Positions 35,887-45,492 of a stretch of DNA of 60,660 nt are shown piece after piece. Source of the DNA: Gemmatimonadetes bacterium bin94 (lineage in GTDB: Bacteria; Gemmatimonadota; Gemmatimonadetes; Longimicrobiales; Gaopeijiaceae); NCBI GenBank assembly GCA_002238865.1, contig MPNE01000025.1, forward strand, positions 1 through 60,660, written 5' to 3'. The translations under genes were made by a program, and so were the position numbers. Each line of letters starts with the position of its first letter. The first letter of the stretch is position 1. Below the pieces are notes generated by a model. The model did no database searches and had not been told where the DNA came from. It saw nothing but the letters and a program-made list of their open reading frames with translations.

Positions 35887-35902
35887 TGGTAGCATTCTAC
35901 CA
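35887..35902. promoter_or_regulatory. inverted repeat between divergent genes
   Basis: TGGTAGCATTCTACCA is a perfect inverted repeat with 6-base arms and a 4-base centre, located midway between the divergent importer operon and the DUF885 gene. An operator serving one or both is possible; no binding protein can be named. Confidence 0.35.
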
Positions 35903-35984
35903 CCGACCCGAGCGATTCAGCGTTCCTCGGCCTGGCCGACCGGCACCGTACCCAAGGGCACCTCATCACTGGGGATCAGGGCAT

Positions 35985-37701
35985 ATGAAGACGTCGACCT
36001 CGATCAAATCCGCCTCGACGGCGCTGCTGCTCCTCCTCCTCCTCTTGACGGCGTTCCAATGGCAGGCGGGAGACGCACGTGAGGAGGGTATGCCGGACGG
36101 GTCGGGCACCTACGATGACCTCGTTGCACTGTTCCAGGAATTCCTCGAGTGGACGGATCCGGCCAGGGCGTCGGGCAACGTTCCGAACCGGGACATCGCC
36201 GGCAGCGCGACCGACGTCTATCCCGACTACGGTGAGGCGGCCGTCGAGTGGCGCCGCGCCACGATGCGGAACTTCCAGGCGCGGCTCGAGGACATGGCGG
36301 TCGTGGACTGGGAGCTCGATCAACAGGTCGACTATCTGGCGGTTCGTTCCCGGTTCGATCGTCACGACTTCACATTGAACGTGTCCCGCCCCCGGGTCCA
36401 GGGACCCCGGCTTCTATGTGGATCAGATGCTGCGCATCACGTTCGCGGACTTGCCATTGGACGACGATGGGACCACCGCGCTCCGGACGCGCCTCGAGGC
36501 CATCTCACTCCTGGTGGAGCAGGCGAGGAACAACCTGACGGAAGTAGCCGCCGACTACGCGGACCTCGCGATCTTCAATCTGACCAACGCCGACGGCGTG
36601 GGGCACGGCTACCCGTACCGGGCAACGCCGCCGGCCGGCGTCCTTGGCTGGTACGACGACTTCCACGAGCGGGCGGCCACGCAGCAAGCCGACCTCCGCG
36701 CCGACATCGCCGCGGCCCGGGAGTCCGTCCGCGGCTTCCACGACTGGCTCGTCGCGAATCGAGGCGACATGACCGCGCAAGGCGGCGTGGGTCGAGAGAT
36801 GTTTGACTGGTACCTGAAGCACGTGAAACTCATGCCGTTCGACGCGGACCAGATCGTCACGGTGGGCCTGCGGGAGCTGGATCGCCTCTGGAATGTGTAT
36901 GCGCTGGAACAGCACCGGAACCGGCATCTGCCGCCGCTCGAGCTGCCGGCGTCGGCGGAGGAGTATGAGGCGCGGATCGACAGCGTCGACAAGCGGATCC
37001 GCGACTTCCTGGTGGAGGAGGACATCATCACGATCCCGGACTACGTCGGGGAGCTCGACACGAACGTGCCGTGGATCGTCCGTCCCGGCGGCCCTAACTT
37101 CTGGGAGCAGGTGCAGTTCCGTGACCCGACGCCCGATCACCTGCACGCCGTCATCCCCGGGCATCGTTTCGACGGCCTGGTCGCACGGCACAACACGCAC
37201 CCCATCCGCGGCAAGATCAGCAGCGGGGCGCGCACCGAGGGCTGGGCTACCTATCTGGAAGAAGCCGTCATGAACGCCGGCCTGCTCGATGACGCGCCGC
37301 GGGTCCGTGAGCTCATCTACGTCTTCGGTATCTTCCGGGCCGCCAGGGTGCCGGCGGACGTGTGGCTCCAGCTCAACGAGATGACAGTCGACGAAGTCGT
37401 AGCGTGGTGGATGGAGCGCACCCCGTGGCTGGACGAGAACGTTGCGCGCGTGGACGCCGAGATCTACCTTCGCCGGCCGCCCGGCTACGGGCTGGGGTAC
37501 GCGATCGGCATGCTGCAGATGCAGCAGCTCCTCGCCGATCGCAAGCGCCAGCTGGGCGACGATTTCGACCTCGGGGAGTTCCACGACACGTTCATGGCAG
37601 CCGGGCGGCTCCCGATCTCGCTGATCCGTTGGGAGATGACGGGCCTGGACGACGAGGTGCGGGATCTCTGGAAGCGGGAGCGGCTCGACCAAAAGGAGTG
37701 A
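35985..37701 (+). pseudogene. DUF885-family protein, frameshifted
   Basis: A signal peptide (SASTALLLLLLLLTAFQWQAG) starts a DUF885 protein that reads normally to about base 36390 and then continues in the next frame to 37701. The expected RPWSRDPGFYVDQ becomes RP, then a shift, then RDPGFYVDQ; one extra base in the CCCCCGGG run at about 36389-36396 explains it. Joined, the protein would be about 570 residues, the family's usual size, with HPIRGKISSGARTEGWATYLEE intact. DUF885 proteins are probable peptidases or carboxypeptidase-like hydrolases. Either the gene is newly broken or the run is a sequencing error; the undamaged rest favours error or a very recent event. Confidence 0.8.
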
Positions 37702-37706
37702 CAACC

Positions 37707-38195
37707 ATGAGAACGCTGAGCTCAATCCTGGGCTTGTCGGTACTGTTGGCGGGGTGCGCCGGGATGGGTGATGGAGAGCTCACCGATGCCGAGCGTGCGG
37801 CGCTTGCCGACTCCATACGCCAGTTCGCCAACGAGATGGTCGAGACCATCGACGGTCACGATGTGGACGGCTTCATCGGATATCACCTGGACGGCCCCGA
37901 CTTCGCCTGGGCGAGCCGCGGGGAGGTCACGCCGCTGGAGTCACATCGCGCCTCGATGAAGGAGTACTTCCCCGGCGTCGGAAGGAACGTGCACTTCACG
38001 CTCGGAGAAAGCACGGTGCATGTGCTGAGCCGGGACGCCGCGGTGGCCACGTCGGTCATTCACTCGACCAACGTCGGCGAGGATGGAGAGCCGATCAGCG
38101 GTCACGAGGTCTGGAGCATCGTGGTGCAGCGCATGGAGGGCGAGTGGAAGGTGGTGCAGGTGCACGAGTCGTACCCGCCGCCCCCGGACCGTTGA
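37707..38195 (+). CDS. NTF2-like (SnoaL/DUF4440) lipoprotein
   Basis: A 162-residue protein with a lipobox (LSVLLAGCAG) and an NTF2-like cone-shaped domain (DSIRQFANEMVETIDGHDVDGFIGYH to WKVVQVHES). AAAGGAG lies before ATG 37707. It follows the DUF885 gene by five bases and is probably co-transcribed. Family members bind or convert small molecules; no active-site residues can be assigned. Confidence 0.8.
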   Translation: MRTLSSILGLSVLLAGCAGMGDGELTDAERAALADSIRQFANEMVETIDGHDVDGFIGYHLDGPDFAWASRGEVTPLESHRASMKEYFPGVGRNVHFTLGESTVHVLSRDAAVATSVIHSTNVGEDGEPISGHEVWSIVVQRMEGEWKVVQVHESYPPPPDR

Positions 38196-38220
38196 CTCCC
38201 GCCCACCTTCCGACTACCAT
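38192..38220 (+). promoter_or_regulatory. promoter of the cobalamin riboswitch-btuB unit
   Basis: TTGACT (38192-38197) and TACCAT (38215-38220) with a 17-bp spacer overlap the stop codon of the preceding gene and would start RNA about ten bases before the riboswitch. A second -10-like TACAAT is at 38232-38237. Confidence 0.5.
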
Positions 38221-38237
38221 CGTCGCCACAATACAAT

Positions 38238-38402
38238 CGGCCGGAGGGGCCTACGGAAGCCGGTGAAAATCCGGCGCGGCCCCGCCACTGTGAGAGGTCC
38301 GGGACATCCCCGGAACGCCGACTCGACATGCCACCGGGATTCGTGACGAACCCGGGAAGGTGAGATCGGACGGCCTCGAGCCAGGAGACGTGCCCATCCG
38401 GC
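38238..38402 (+). promoter_or_regulatory. cobalamin (B12) riboswitch
   Basis: The conserved core is plain: ACGGAAGCCGGTGAAAATCC, then the CCCGCCACTGTGA segment, a long variable arm with several stems, and the B12 box GCCAGGAGACGTGCC at 38380-38394. Adenosyl- or other cobalamin should bind this RNA and lower expression of the downstream outer-membrane receptor. It lies 90 bp before the btuB start, followed by hairpins that can serve as expression platform. Confidence 0.93.
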
Positions 38403-38412
38403 GCCCACAACA

Positions 38413-38467
38413 CACCTCCGCGGGGAGGTGAGGGTGTCGATGCCGCGGCATCTCCCTTTATTTCTTC
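38413..38467 (+). terminator. expression platform: hairpins with T-rich tail after riboswitch
   Basis: Two hairpins follow the aptamer. CACCTCC/GGAGGTG with a GCGG loop spans 38413-38430. GATGC/GCATC with a CGCG loop spans 38439-38452 and is followed by CCCTTTATTTCTT. The second has the form of an intrinsic terminator, pointing to transcriptional attenuation. A third palindrome, TTCCGCGCGGAA (38465-38476), touches the ribosome site AGGGAG, so translational control is also possible. Confidence 0.55.
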
Positions 38468-38489
38468 CGCGCGGAAAGGGAGAGCCGAA

Positions 38490-40544
38490 ATGAAACACCA
38501 TCCAAACCGCGTTTCCCCCGCGACCTCGACCGGCGAGCGCCGCCCTTCGCGCTTCGCCCCCGCGCTCCGGGCCGCCATCGCGCTTCCCGCCCTGCTGGCC
38601 TCGCTCGCTGCACCGCCCCTGCTTGCCCCACCTCTCCACGCTCAGCAGCCCATCAACCTCAAGGGCCTCGTGGTCACCGCAAACCGGTGGGCAGAGCCCG
38701 AATGGACCGTGGCTTCCCACGCCACCGTCATCGAAGGGGAGGATCTGGCGCGAGCCGGGATCGAGTACGTCGCCGACGCGCTCCGCCGCGTGCCGGGCCT
38801 GGCGGTCGCGCGCAACGGATCCTTCGGCGCCGTCACCTCGGTGTTCCTGCGGGGCGGCGAATCCGACTACGTGCAGGTCCTGATCGACGGCGTACCCGTG
38901 AACGAACCCGGCGGCGCCTTCGACTTCGCTTCCCTGACCACCGACAACATCGAACGCATCGAGATCATCCGGGGTCCGGCATCGGCGCTCTACGGCTCCG
39001 ATGCGGTAAGCGGCGTCATCCAGATCTTCACGCGGCGAGGTGCCGGCCCGGCCAGCGGCACCCTTTCGGTCCACGCCGGCAGCTTCGGCACGCGGCGGTG
39101 GCAGGGCGCCCTGTCGGGTGGTACCGACGCCCTCTCGTACGCGTTCTCCCTCGGACGCAACGCCACCGACGGCATCCTCGAGTTCAACAACGACTACCGG
39201 CAGACCACCTTCACGGGACGGATCCAGGGGCGCCTGGACTCCCGTGCCGACGCCACCCTGAACGTCCGCTACGACGACCGGCGCTTCCACTTTCCCACGG
39301 ACGGCTCGGGAGCGCTGACCGACCACAACGCCTACAGCTTCGGCGACGCCCTGTCCCTCAGCCTCGACGCCGGTCGCCGCTGGACCGACGCCCTCGAGAC
39401 CCACTTCACCTTCGACGTCCACGAATCGGACAGGGGCAGTGATGACGCGGCCGACGGCCCGGCGGACACCCTGGGCTTCTTCGGCTACACCAGTCTGAAC
39501 GACATCCGGCGGGCGAGCGGCGGGGCCAGGGCGATCCTGCGCCCGGGCGGAGGAACGGCCCTCGCGGCGGGTTATGAACTGGAGCAACAGTCCATACGCG
39601 GCTTCAGCCGATCCTTCTCCCAGTACGGCCCAAGTGCGTCGAGCTCGGAGGACGATCGGCGCAACCACGCCGGATACGCCCAGCTCTCCTGGACCGGCGG
39701 CGGCGTGGCGGTCAACGGCGGCGTCCGGACCGAGAACAACGAACGCTTCGGCACCGCGGCCACCTGGCGCGCCGGCGCGGCCTGGCGATCCGCCTCCGAA
39801 GGCACCCGCCTGCGCATCGCTGCCGGCACCGGGATCAAGGAGCCCACCTTCTTCGAGACGTATGCCAGCGGGTTCACCACCGGAAACCCGGACCTCGAAC
39901 CCGAGCATTCCACCAGCTTCGAAGCCGGCCTGGACCAGGAGCTCGGCAGCGTCGCAACCCTGTCACTGACGGGGTTTCGCCAGAGCTACCGCGACCTCAT
40001 CCAGTACACCTTTTCGCCGCCGACTCCGGGCGGCCCCAACTACCACAACGTCGCCATGGCCCGCAGCCGGGGGGTGGAAACGGAAGCGACATTCGGCAAC
40101 GGTCCGTTCCGGCTGACCGGTACATACTCCTACCTGGACACCGAAGTAGAGGACGCGGGCTTCCACGAGGGCCCCGGAGCGACGTTCGTGGAGGGCGAAC
40201 CCCTGCTGCGCCGCCCCAGGCACACCGCGTCGGCGGCGGCTTTCGTACAGATCGCGAGCACGGTCGGACTCGACGTGAGCGTCCGCCGCACCGGAGAGCG
40301 GGCGGACCGTGACTTCTCCACCTACCCATCGACTCCGGTGACGCTCCCCTCCCACACCGTGGCGGACCTGTCGGCCAGCTTCGAGGTGGCCGGAAGCGGC
40401 TCCGGCCGGCCCGGGCTCACCCTCACCGTGCGCGCGGAAAACCTCTTCGATGCCGTCTACGAGGAGATTTGGGGCTTCCAGGCGCCGGGCCGCGGGTTGT
40501 ACGTCGGGGGCAGCGTCGCGCTGGGCGGGCCCCACGGTCCGTGA
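38490..40544 (+). CDS. btuB: TonB-dependent outer-membrane receptor, BtuB-like
   Basis: A 684-residue receptor with a signal peptide, a TonB-box-like LKGLVVTA, the plug domain (DALRRVPGLAVARNGSFGAV to IEIIRGPASALYGSDAVSGVIQIFTRR) and a 22-strand barrel ending in the beta signal region (APGRGLYVGGSVALG). The cobalamin riboswitch directly upstream shows the ligand is most likely vitamin B12 or a corrinoid. No btuF, C or D is in the window. The last residues GGPHGP lack the usual terminal Phe/Trp, a small oddity. Confidence 0.92.
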   Translation: MKHHPNRVSPATSTGERRPSRFAPALRAAIALPALLASLAAPPLLAPPLHAQQPINLKGLVVTANRWAEPEWTVASHATVIEGEDLARAGIEYVADALRRVPGLAVARNGSFGAVTSVFLRGGESDYVQVLIDGVPVNEPGGAFDFASLTTDNIERIEIIRGPASALYGSDAVSGVIQIFTRRGAGPASGTLSVHAGSFGTRRWQGALSGGTDALSYAFSLGRNATDGILEFNNDYRQTTFTGRIQGRLDSRADATLNVRYDDRRFHFPTDGSGALTDHNAYSFGDALSLSLDAGRRWTDALETHFTFDVHESDRGSDDAADGPADTLGFFGYTSLNDIRRASGGARAILRPGGGTALAAGYELEQQSIRGFSRSFSQYGPSASSSEDDRRNHAGYAQLSWTGGGVAVNGGVRTENNERFGTAATWRAGAAWRSASEGTRLRIAAGTGIKEPTFFETYASGFTTGNPDLEPEHSTSFEAGLDQELGSVATLSLTGFRQSYRDLIQYTFSPPTPGGPNYHNVAMARSRGVETEATFGNGPFRLTGTYSYLDTEVEDAGFHEGPGATFVEGEPLLRRPRHTASAAAFVQIASTVGLDVSVRRTGERADRDFSTYPSTPVTLPSHTVADLSASFEVAGSGSGRPGLTLTVRAENLFDAVYEEIWGFQAPGRGLYVGGSVALGGPHGP

Positions 40545-40660
40545 CGGGGCTTGCCTGCTTGACTCCCACCCTTTCCCCACCCCCACTCCCTGCGCTAATG
40601 TAGGCGGCTGGACACCTTATCCGGACCGACCCGGATCCGACCACAGAATCGAGGAAACTC

Positions 40661-43408
40661 ATGACCGCGGGCCGTCAAACCCCTTCGACTTCCCACTTCG
40701 CGGCCACCGCCGCGGCCTTTATCGCCATCGCCGCCCTCGCGCTTGCACCGGCGGCGGCCGAGGCCCAGCTCACCACCCCCGAAGAGCAGTTCGGCTACCG
40801 TCTCGGCACCGACTACCAGCTCGTCAACTACCAGGGGCTGACCGATTACTGGCACCTCCTCGCCGAGGAGTCGGATCGCATGACGGTGGAGTCGATCGGC
40901 CAGTCGGAAGAGGGCCGCGAACAGTGGATGGCGACGATCACGTCGCCGGCCAACCGGCCCAACCTCGACCGCTACAAGGAGATCGCGCGTCGGCTGGCGC
41001 ACGCCGAGGACGTCACCGAGGACGAGGCCAGAGCGCTCGCGGCCGAGGGCAAGGCCGTCATCTGGATCGACGGCGGCCTCCACGCCACCGAGGTGCTCGG
41101 CGCCCAGCAGCTCATGGAACTCGTGTGGCAGATGGTCAGCCGCGACGACGCCGAGACGATGCGCTTCCTCGACGATGTCATCCTGCTCGTCGTCCACGCC
41201 AACCCCGATGGCCACGCTCTCGTCGCCAACTGGTACATGCGCAACGACGACCCGCTGGAGCGCACCACGCAGGGTGTGCCGGTCCTCTACAACAAGTACG
41301 CCGGACACGACAACAACCGCGACTTCTACATGGCCTCGCTGTCCGAGACCGAGAACATGAACCGGGTCATGTACCGCGAGTGGTTCCCTCACATCGTGTA
41401 CAACCACCATCAGACCGGACCCCAGGGCACGGTCATGTTCGCGCCGCCCTTCCGGGATCCCCCGAACCACAACCTCGACCCCATCATCATCACCAGTCTG
41501 GATCAGGTCGGCTCGGCCATGCACCACCGCATGGTCGTCGAGGGCAAGGGTGGCACCACGATGCGGCGCGGCGCCAGTTATTCGACCTGGTGGAACGGCG
41601 GTCTGCGCACCACGCCGTACTTCCACAACATGATCGGACTCCTCACCGAGACCATCGGCCACCCCACCCCGATCGAGATACCCTTCCTCCCGAACCGCCA
41701 GATCAGCCACGCCGACCTCCCGCTCCCGGTCACGCCCGGCACCTGGCACTTCCGGCAGTCGGTCGACTACTCCCAGACCGCCAACCGGGCCGTGCTCGAC
41801 TACGCATCGCGCAACCGCGAGCACCTGCTCTTCAACATCTGGCGCATGGGGATGAACTCGATCGAGCGCGGCAGCCGCGATTCCTGGACCGTCCTGCCGA
41901 AGTGGATCGACCGGTTGGCCGACGAAGTGGGCCCGCGCGGCTCCCAGGAGGATTACGACGCCTACCTGCGCGACCCGGCCATGCGCGACGCCCGCGGCTA
42001 CATCCTCCCGGCCGACCAGCGCAGCTTTTCCACCGCCACCCGCTTCGTCAACGCCCTCCTCAAGAACGGTGTTGCGGTACACCAGGCGACCGCCGACTTC
42101 ACCGTGGCGGGCACGGACTACCCCGCCGGCTCCTACGTCGTCACCGCGGCCCAGGCCTTCCGGCCCCACGTGATCGACATGTTCGAGCCGCAGAACCACC
42201 CAAACGACTTCCAGTACCCGGGCGGGCCGCCGATCGCGCCGTACGACAACGCCGGCTGGACGCTCGCGCTCCAGATGGGCGTTGAATTCGACCGCATCCT
42301 CGACGGGTTCAGCGGTCCCTTCGAGCCGATCGAATGGCTCGCCGATCCGGTGCCGGGAATGGTGGCCGGGGCCGATTCACCGGCCGGCTACATGGTCGCC
42401 CATGAGAACGCGGCCTTCACCGCCGTCAACAGGGTGCTGGCCAGTGGTGGAGAGGTCCATTGGGTTGAAGAGACGTTCGACGCGGCGGGCATATCCTTTG
42501 AGCCGGGTGCGTTCTACATCCCGGCTGGCGCCACGACGCGGTCCCAGCTGGACGATTGGGCCGCCCAACTGGGAATCGGCTTTCACGGCGTCGCGATGGC
42601 TCCCGCCGAGACATTCGAGCTGACCCACGCCCGGGTCGGTCTCTGGGACCGTTACGGCGGCTCCATGCCATCAGGGTGGACCCGTCACATCCTGGAGGAC
42701 TTCGAGTTCAACTTCGAGGTCATCTACCCCCCCGACATCGACGCCGGCAACCTCAACGACCGTTTCGACGTAATCGTCCTGCCCGACGGCGCCATGGGCG
42801 GCGGGCGCGGCTTCGGCCGCTTCGGTGGCCCCGACGAGGACTTCCTGGCCAGCCTGCCGGACTCGCTGCGCGGCCGGGTCGGGTCCCTCTCGACCGAGAC
42901 GAGCGTCCCCGCGCTGCGCGCATTCGTCGAGAACGGCGGCGCGGTGGTCGCGGTCGGGACGTCCACCGCGCTGGGAAGCCAGTTCGGCCTCCCGCTCGAG
43001 AACTTCATGGTGGACGACGACGGCAACCCGCTCAGCCGGGACGACTACTTCACCCCCGGGTCGATCCACGACATCCGCGTCGAGCACGGCAGCCCGATCA
43101 CCCACGGCCTTGGCGAGCGCGTCAACGTCATGCACAGCCACAGCCCCGTCTTCCAGATCGGGGACGGCGCCATGAACGTGAGGCGGCTGGCGTGGTACGA
43201 CTCCCCCGCACCGCTGGTGAGCGGGTGGGCGTGGGGACAGCAGCACCTGGAAGGCGGCACGAGCATGATCGAAGCCGACATCGGCGCCGGGAAGCTCTTC
43301 CTGTTCGGGCCCAAGATCACGTTCAGGTCACAGTCTCACGGCACCTTCCCGCTGCTCTTCAACGGCATCCACTACGGCGCGGCGAAGCGGCCGGGTCCGG
43401 TGAGCTAG
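40661..43408 (+). CDS. secreted M14-family zinc carboxypeptidase with amidotransferase-like tail
   Basis: A 915-residue protein with a signal peptide (to about 35) and an M14 domain. The zinc ligands His141 and Glu144 lie in GLHATEVLG, NNRDFYM and YNHHQTG provide further active-site residues, and LLTETIG holds the likely catalytic Glu. After about residue 560 the chain has a class I glutamine-amidotransferase-like Rossmann region (FDVIVLPDG, AFVENGGAVVAVGTSTAL) of the type found in large M14 proteins of Gemmatimonadota and Bacteroidota. GAGGAA precedes ATG 40661. Expected to trim peptides outside the cytoplasm. Confidence 0.88.
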   Translation: MTAGRQTPSTSHFAATAAAFIAIAALALAPAAAEAQLTTPEEQFGYRLGTDYQLVNYQGLTDYWHLLAEESDRMTVESIGQSEEGREQWMATITSPANRPNLDRYKEIARRLAHAEDVTEDEARALAAEGKAVIWIDGGLHATEVLGAQQLMELVWQMVSRDDAETMRFLDDVILLVVHANPDGHALVANWYMRNDDPLERTTQGVPVLYNKYAGHDNNRDFYMASLSETENMNRVMYREWFPHIVYNHHQTGPQGTVMFAPPFRDPPNHNLDPIIITSLDQVGSAMHHRMVVEGKGGTTMRRGASYSTWWNGGLRTTPYFHNMIGLLTETIGHPTPIEIPFLPNRQISHADLPLPVTPGTWHFRQSVDYSQTANRAVLDYASRNREHLLFNIWRMGMNSIERGSRDSWTVLPKWIDRLADEVGPRGSQEDYDAYLRDPAMRDARGYILPADQRSFSTATRFVNALLKNGVAVHQATADFTVAGTDYPAGSYVVTAAQAFRPHVIDMFEPQNHPNDFQYPGGPPIAPYDNAGWTLALQMGVEFDRILDGFSGPFEPIEWLADPVPGMVAGADSPAGYMVAHENAAFTAVNRVLASGGEVHWVEETFDAAGISFEPGAFYIPAGATTRSQLDDWAAQLGIGFHGVAMAPAETFELTHARVGLWDRYGGSMPSGWTRHILEDFEFNFEVIYPPDIDAGNLNDRFDVIVLPDGAMGGGRGFGRFGGPDEDFLASLPDSLRGRVGSLSTETSVPALRAFVENGGAVVAVGTSTALGSQFGLPLENFMVDDDGNPLSRDDYFTPGSIHDIRVEHGSPITHGLGERVNVMHSHSPVFQIGDGAMNVRRLAWYDSPAPLVSGWAWGQQHLEGGTSMIEADIGAGKLFLFGPKITFRSQSHGTFPLLFNGIHYGAAKRPGPVS

Positions 43409-43481
43409 CGGCGGCAGTGGCGACAGCGGCGGCGTCGGGAAGCACGGTGCCCTGGCCCTGCGCTCCTCTCGGGGACTGCAC

Positions 43482-44417
43482 GTGAACGACACTGCGGCTA
43501 CTCCCGCCCAGGGCGAGGGCGTGGCGCCCGACAATCCGTTCCAGCGGCTGCGTACCCGGTTACTCATCCCGTGGGTGATCGCAGGCACGGTGGTCCTCAT
43601 GATCGTGCTTGGCGCCTTGACCGAGGTGGCCGGACTCGCGCTGGGACGAAATCTATGGGGAAACCCCGCCACCCGCGAAATCGTGGCGATGTTTGCCGGC
43701 TACGGCGCGCTCGCCCTCTGGCTCCTGTGGGCCGGCCGGCGGGCCGGCATCGACTTTCGGCGACTGATCGGGCGCGTCCCCGACGGCCACGATTGGCTCA
43801 TCACCGCGGGCCTCCTGGGCGTCACCATGGCGTTCTCGCTGGGATCCTGGGAGGTCGTCGCATACACAATGTCCCGCTTGGCGCCCGGTCTGCTCACCTG
43901 GCTGCTGGAGGCGCTCGCGACACCTCCGGGGGGCACCTTCGGCCACGACCTTGGCTGGATCGTCGTCGGCGTGCTGCTGGCTCCCGTACTCGAAGAGGTA
44001 CTCTTTCGCGGGATGCTGATGAGTCGCTGGGGAGTCAAGTGGGGGATCAGAACCGGAATCGTGGTCTCCGCGGTCTGTTTCGGAATCCTGCATGCAAACG
44101 CGATCGGGATCACGGTCGTCGGGCTGGTCGCGACCATCCTCTACCTCCGCACGCGCACCCTGATCGTCCCGATCGCCTTCCACGCCGCAAACAACGCGGT
44201 CGCAACCGTGGCCGGCTTCGCCTCGGGATCCGACGAACCGCTGGACGCCGCGGCCGTGATGCATGACACCGACGGATGGTACGCCTTCCTTCTGGTGATC
44301 GTCTCGCTCCCGGTGCTGGCCTGGTATTTGTGGCGGTACTGGCCCGAGCGGGATGCCACACTCCCCTACATGGGCGACGCAAGCGCGTCCGACCCGTCTC
44401 CGGACGAGCCGGGGTGA
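43482..44417 (+). CDS. CPBP-family intramembrane metalloprotease
   Basis: A 311-residue membrane protein with about eight helices and the CPBP/Abi motifs: Glu171-Glu172...Arg176 (EEVLFRG), His in CFGILHANAIG and the final FHAANN. These are the residues of type II CAAX-like proteases such as Rce1. Starts at GTG 43482; the stop overlaps the start of the Ppx/GppA gene (GTGA). Substrate unknown; bacterial members act in prenyl-protein processing, bacteriocin immunity or stress signalling. Confidence 0.88.
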   Translation: MNDTAATPAQGEGVAPDNPFQRLRTRLLIPWVIAGTVVLMIVLGALTEVAGLALGRNLWGNPATREIVAMFAGYGALALWLLWAGRRAGIDFRRLIGRVPDGHDWLITAGLLGVTMAFSLGSWEVVAYTMSRLAPGLLTWLLEALATPPGGTFGHDLGWIVVGVLLAPVLEEVLFRGMLMSRWGVKWGIRTGIVVSAVCFGILHANAIGITVVGLVATILYLRTRTLIVPIAFHAANNAVATVAGFASGSDEPLDAAAVMHDTDGWYAFLLVIVSLPVLAWYLWRYWPERDATLPYMGDASASDPSPDEPG

Positions 44418-45418
44418 CCGAACCGGCCCGGCGGGCGTTCCCCGTGCGTGTCGCCGCCATCGACGCCGGTTCGAACGCCATCCGCTTTGTCGTCGCCGAC
44501 TTCGCCGCGCCCGACTCCTACACCATCGTCCACAAGCTCCGCGAGCCCATCCGTCTCGGGCACCGCGTCTTCACCGACGGCGACCTCGACGACGAGACGA
44601 TGGCTCGCGCCGTCGCGGCCTTTCGCGTGTTTCGGCGGAAGATCGACGGACTGGGCGTGGAGCGTTTCCGGGCCGTCGCCACCAGTGCTACGCGGGAGGC
44701 TTCCAATCGTGACAGATTCCTGGACACGGTCCATGCAGAGTCCGACATCGTGCTGGAACCGATCAGCGGAGCCGAGGAAGCTCGCCTGGTACACCGCGCC
44801 GTCCGGAGCCGGGTCGACCTGTCCCGGGGACGCTGGATCCTGGCCGACCTGGGCGGTGGGAGCGTCGAGATCTCGGTGGTCGACGAGACGGGGATCCTCT
44901 GGAGCGAATCGTATCGGCTGGGCACGGTCCGCCTCCTGGAGACGCTGGCCGCGGCCGCAGGATGCCACGAGTCGCTGCGAGCCTGGGTACGCCACCAGCT
45001 GCAGGCACTCATCATCCCTCCTCCGCGTGCATACCGGGGACCAACCGCGTTCGCGGCCACGGGCGGCAACATCGTGGCCATCGCCAAGCTTGCCGTCGGC
45101 TATCTGGATCCCCTCAAGCCGGCCACCATGCCCACCAGCCGCCTCGACGCCGTGATCCACATGCTGACGTCGATGACCGTCACGGAACGGATCCGGGAGC
45201 TGGCCCTGCGGCCCGACCGCGCCGACGTGATTCTACCCGCCGCGATGGTCTACCGATACCTCGCGCAATTCGTGCACGCCGAGCACATCGTCGTACCGCG
45301 CGTGGGGGTGAAGGAGGGAGTGCTGCTGGAGACGGCGGCGGGGGCAGCTACGACGCCGACGGATGTCTGCGTTAGCGCGGGGAGCAGAGGACAAGAATGT
45401 CGGCAGGGCCCTGGTTGA
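44414..45418 (+). CDS. Ppx/GppA-family phosphatase
   Basis: A 334-residue protein of the exopolyphosphatase/guanosine pentaphosphate phosphatase family in the actin-like ATPase fold: AAIDAGSNAIRFVVADF (phosphate 1), FRAVATSATREASNR, and LADLGGGSVEISVV (phosphate 2). The C-terminal HD-type helical domain of long Ppx proteins is absent, giving a short Ppx2/GppA-like form. It should hydrolyse polyphosphate or pppGpp. GTG 44414 overlaps the CPBP gene, an uncommon pairing. The last 20 residues are not conserved in character. Confidence 0.88.
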   Translation: MTEPARRAFPVRVAAIDAGSNAIRFVVADFAAPDSYTIVHKLREPIRLGHRVFTDGDLDDETMARAVAAFRVFRRKIDGLGVERFRAVATSATREASNRDRFLDTVHAESDIVLEPISGAEEARLVHRAVRSRVDLSRGRWILADLGGGSVEISVVDETGILWSESYRLGTVRLLETLAAAAGCHESLRAWVRHQLQALIIPPPRAYRGPTAFAATGGNIVAIAKLAVGYLDPLKPATMPTSRLDAVIHMLTSMTVTERIRELALRPDRADVILPAAMVYRYLAQFVHAEHIVVPRVGVKEGVLLETAAGAATTPTDVCVSAGSRGQECRQGPG

Positions 45419-45492
45419 CTGGTCAACACCGGACAGATCACTTGCTATCCGCCTTTTTGGGACGAGGCCCTTGACTCAATTGGAGGCAGATA

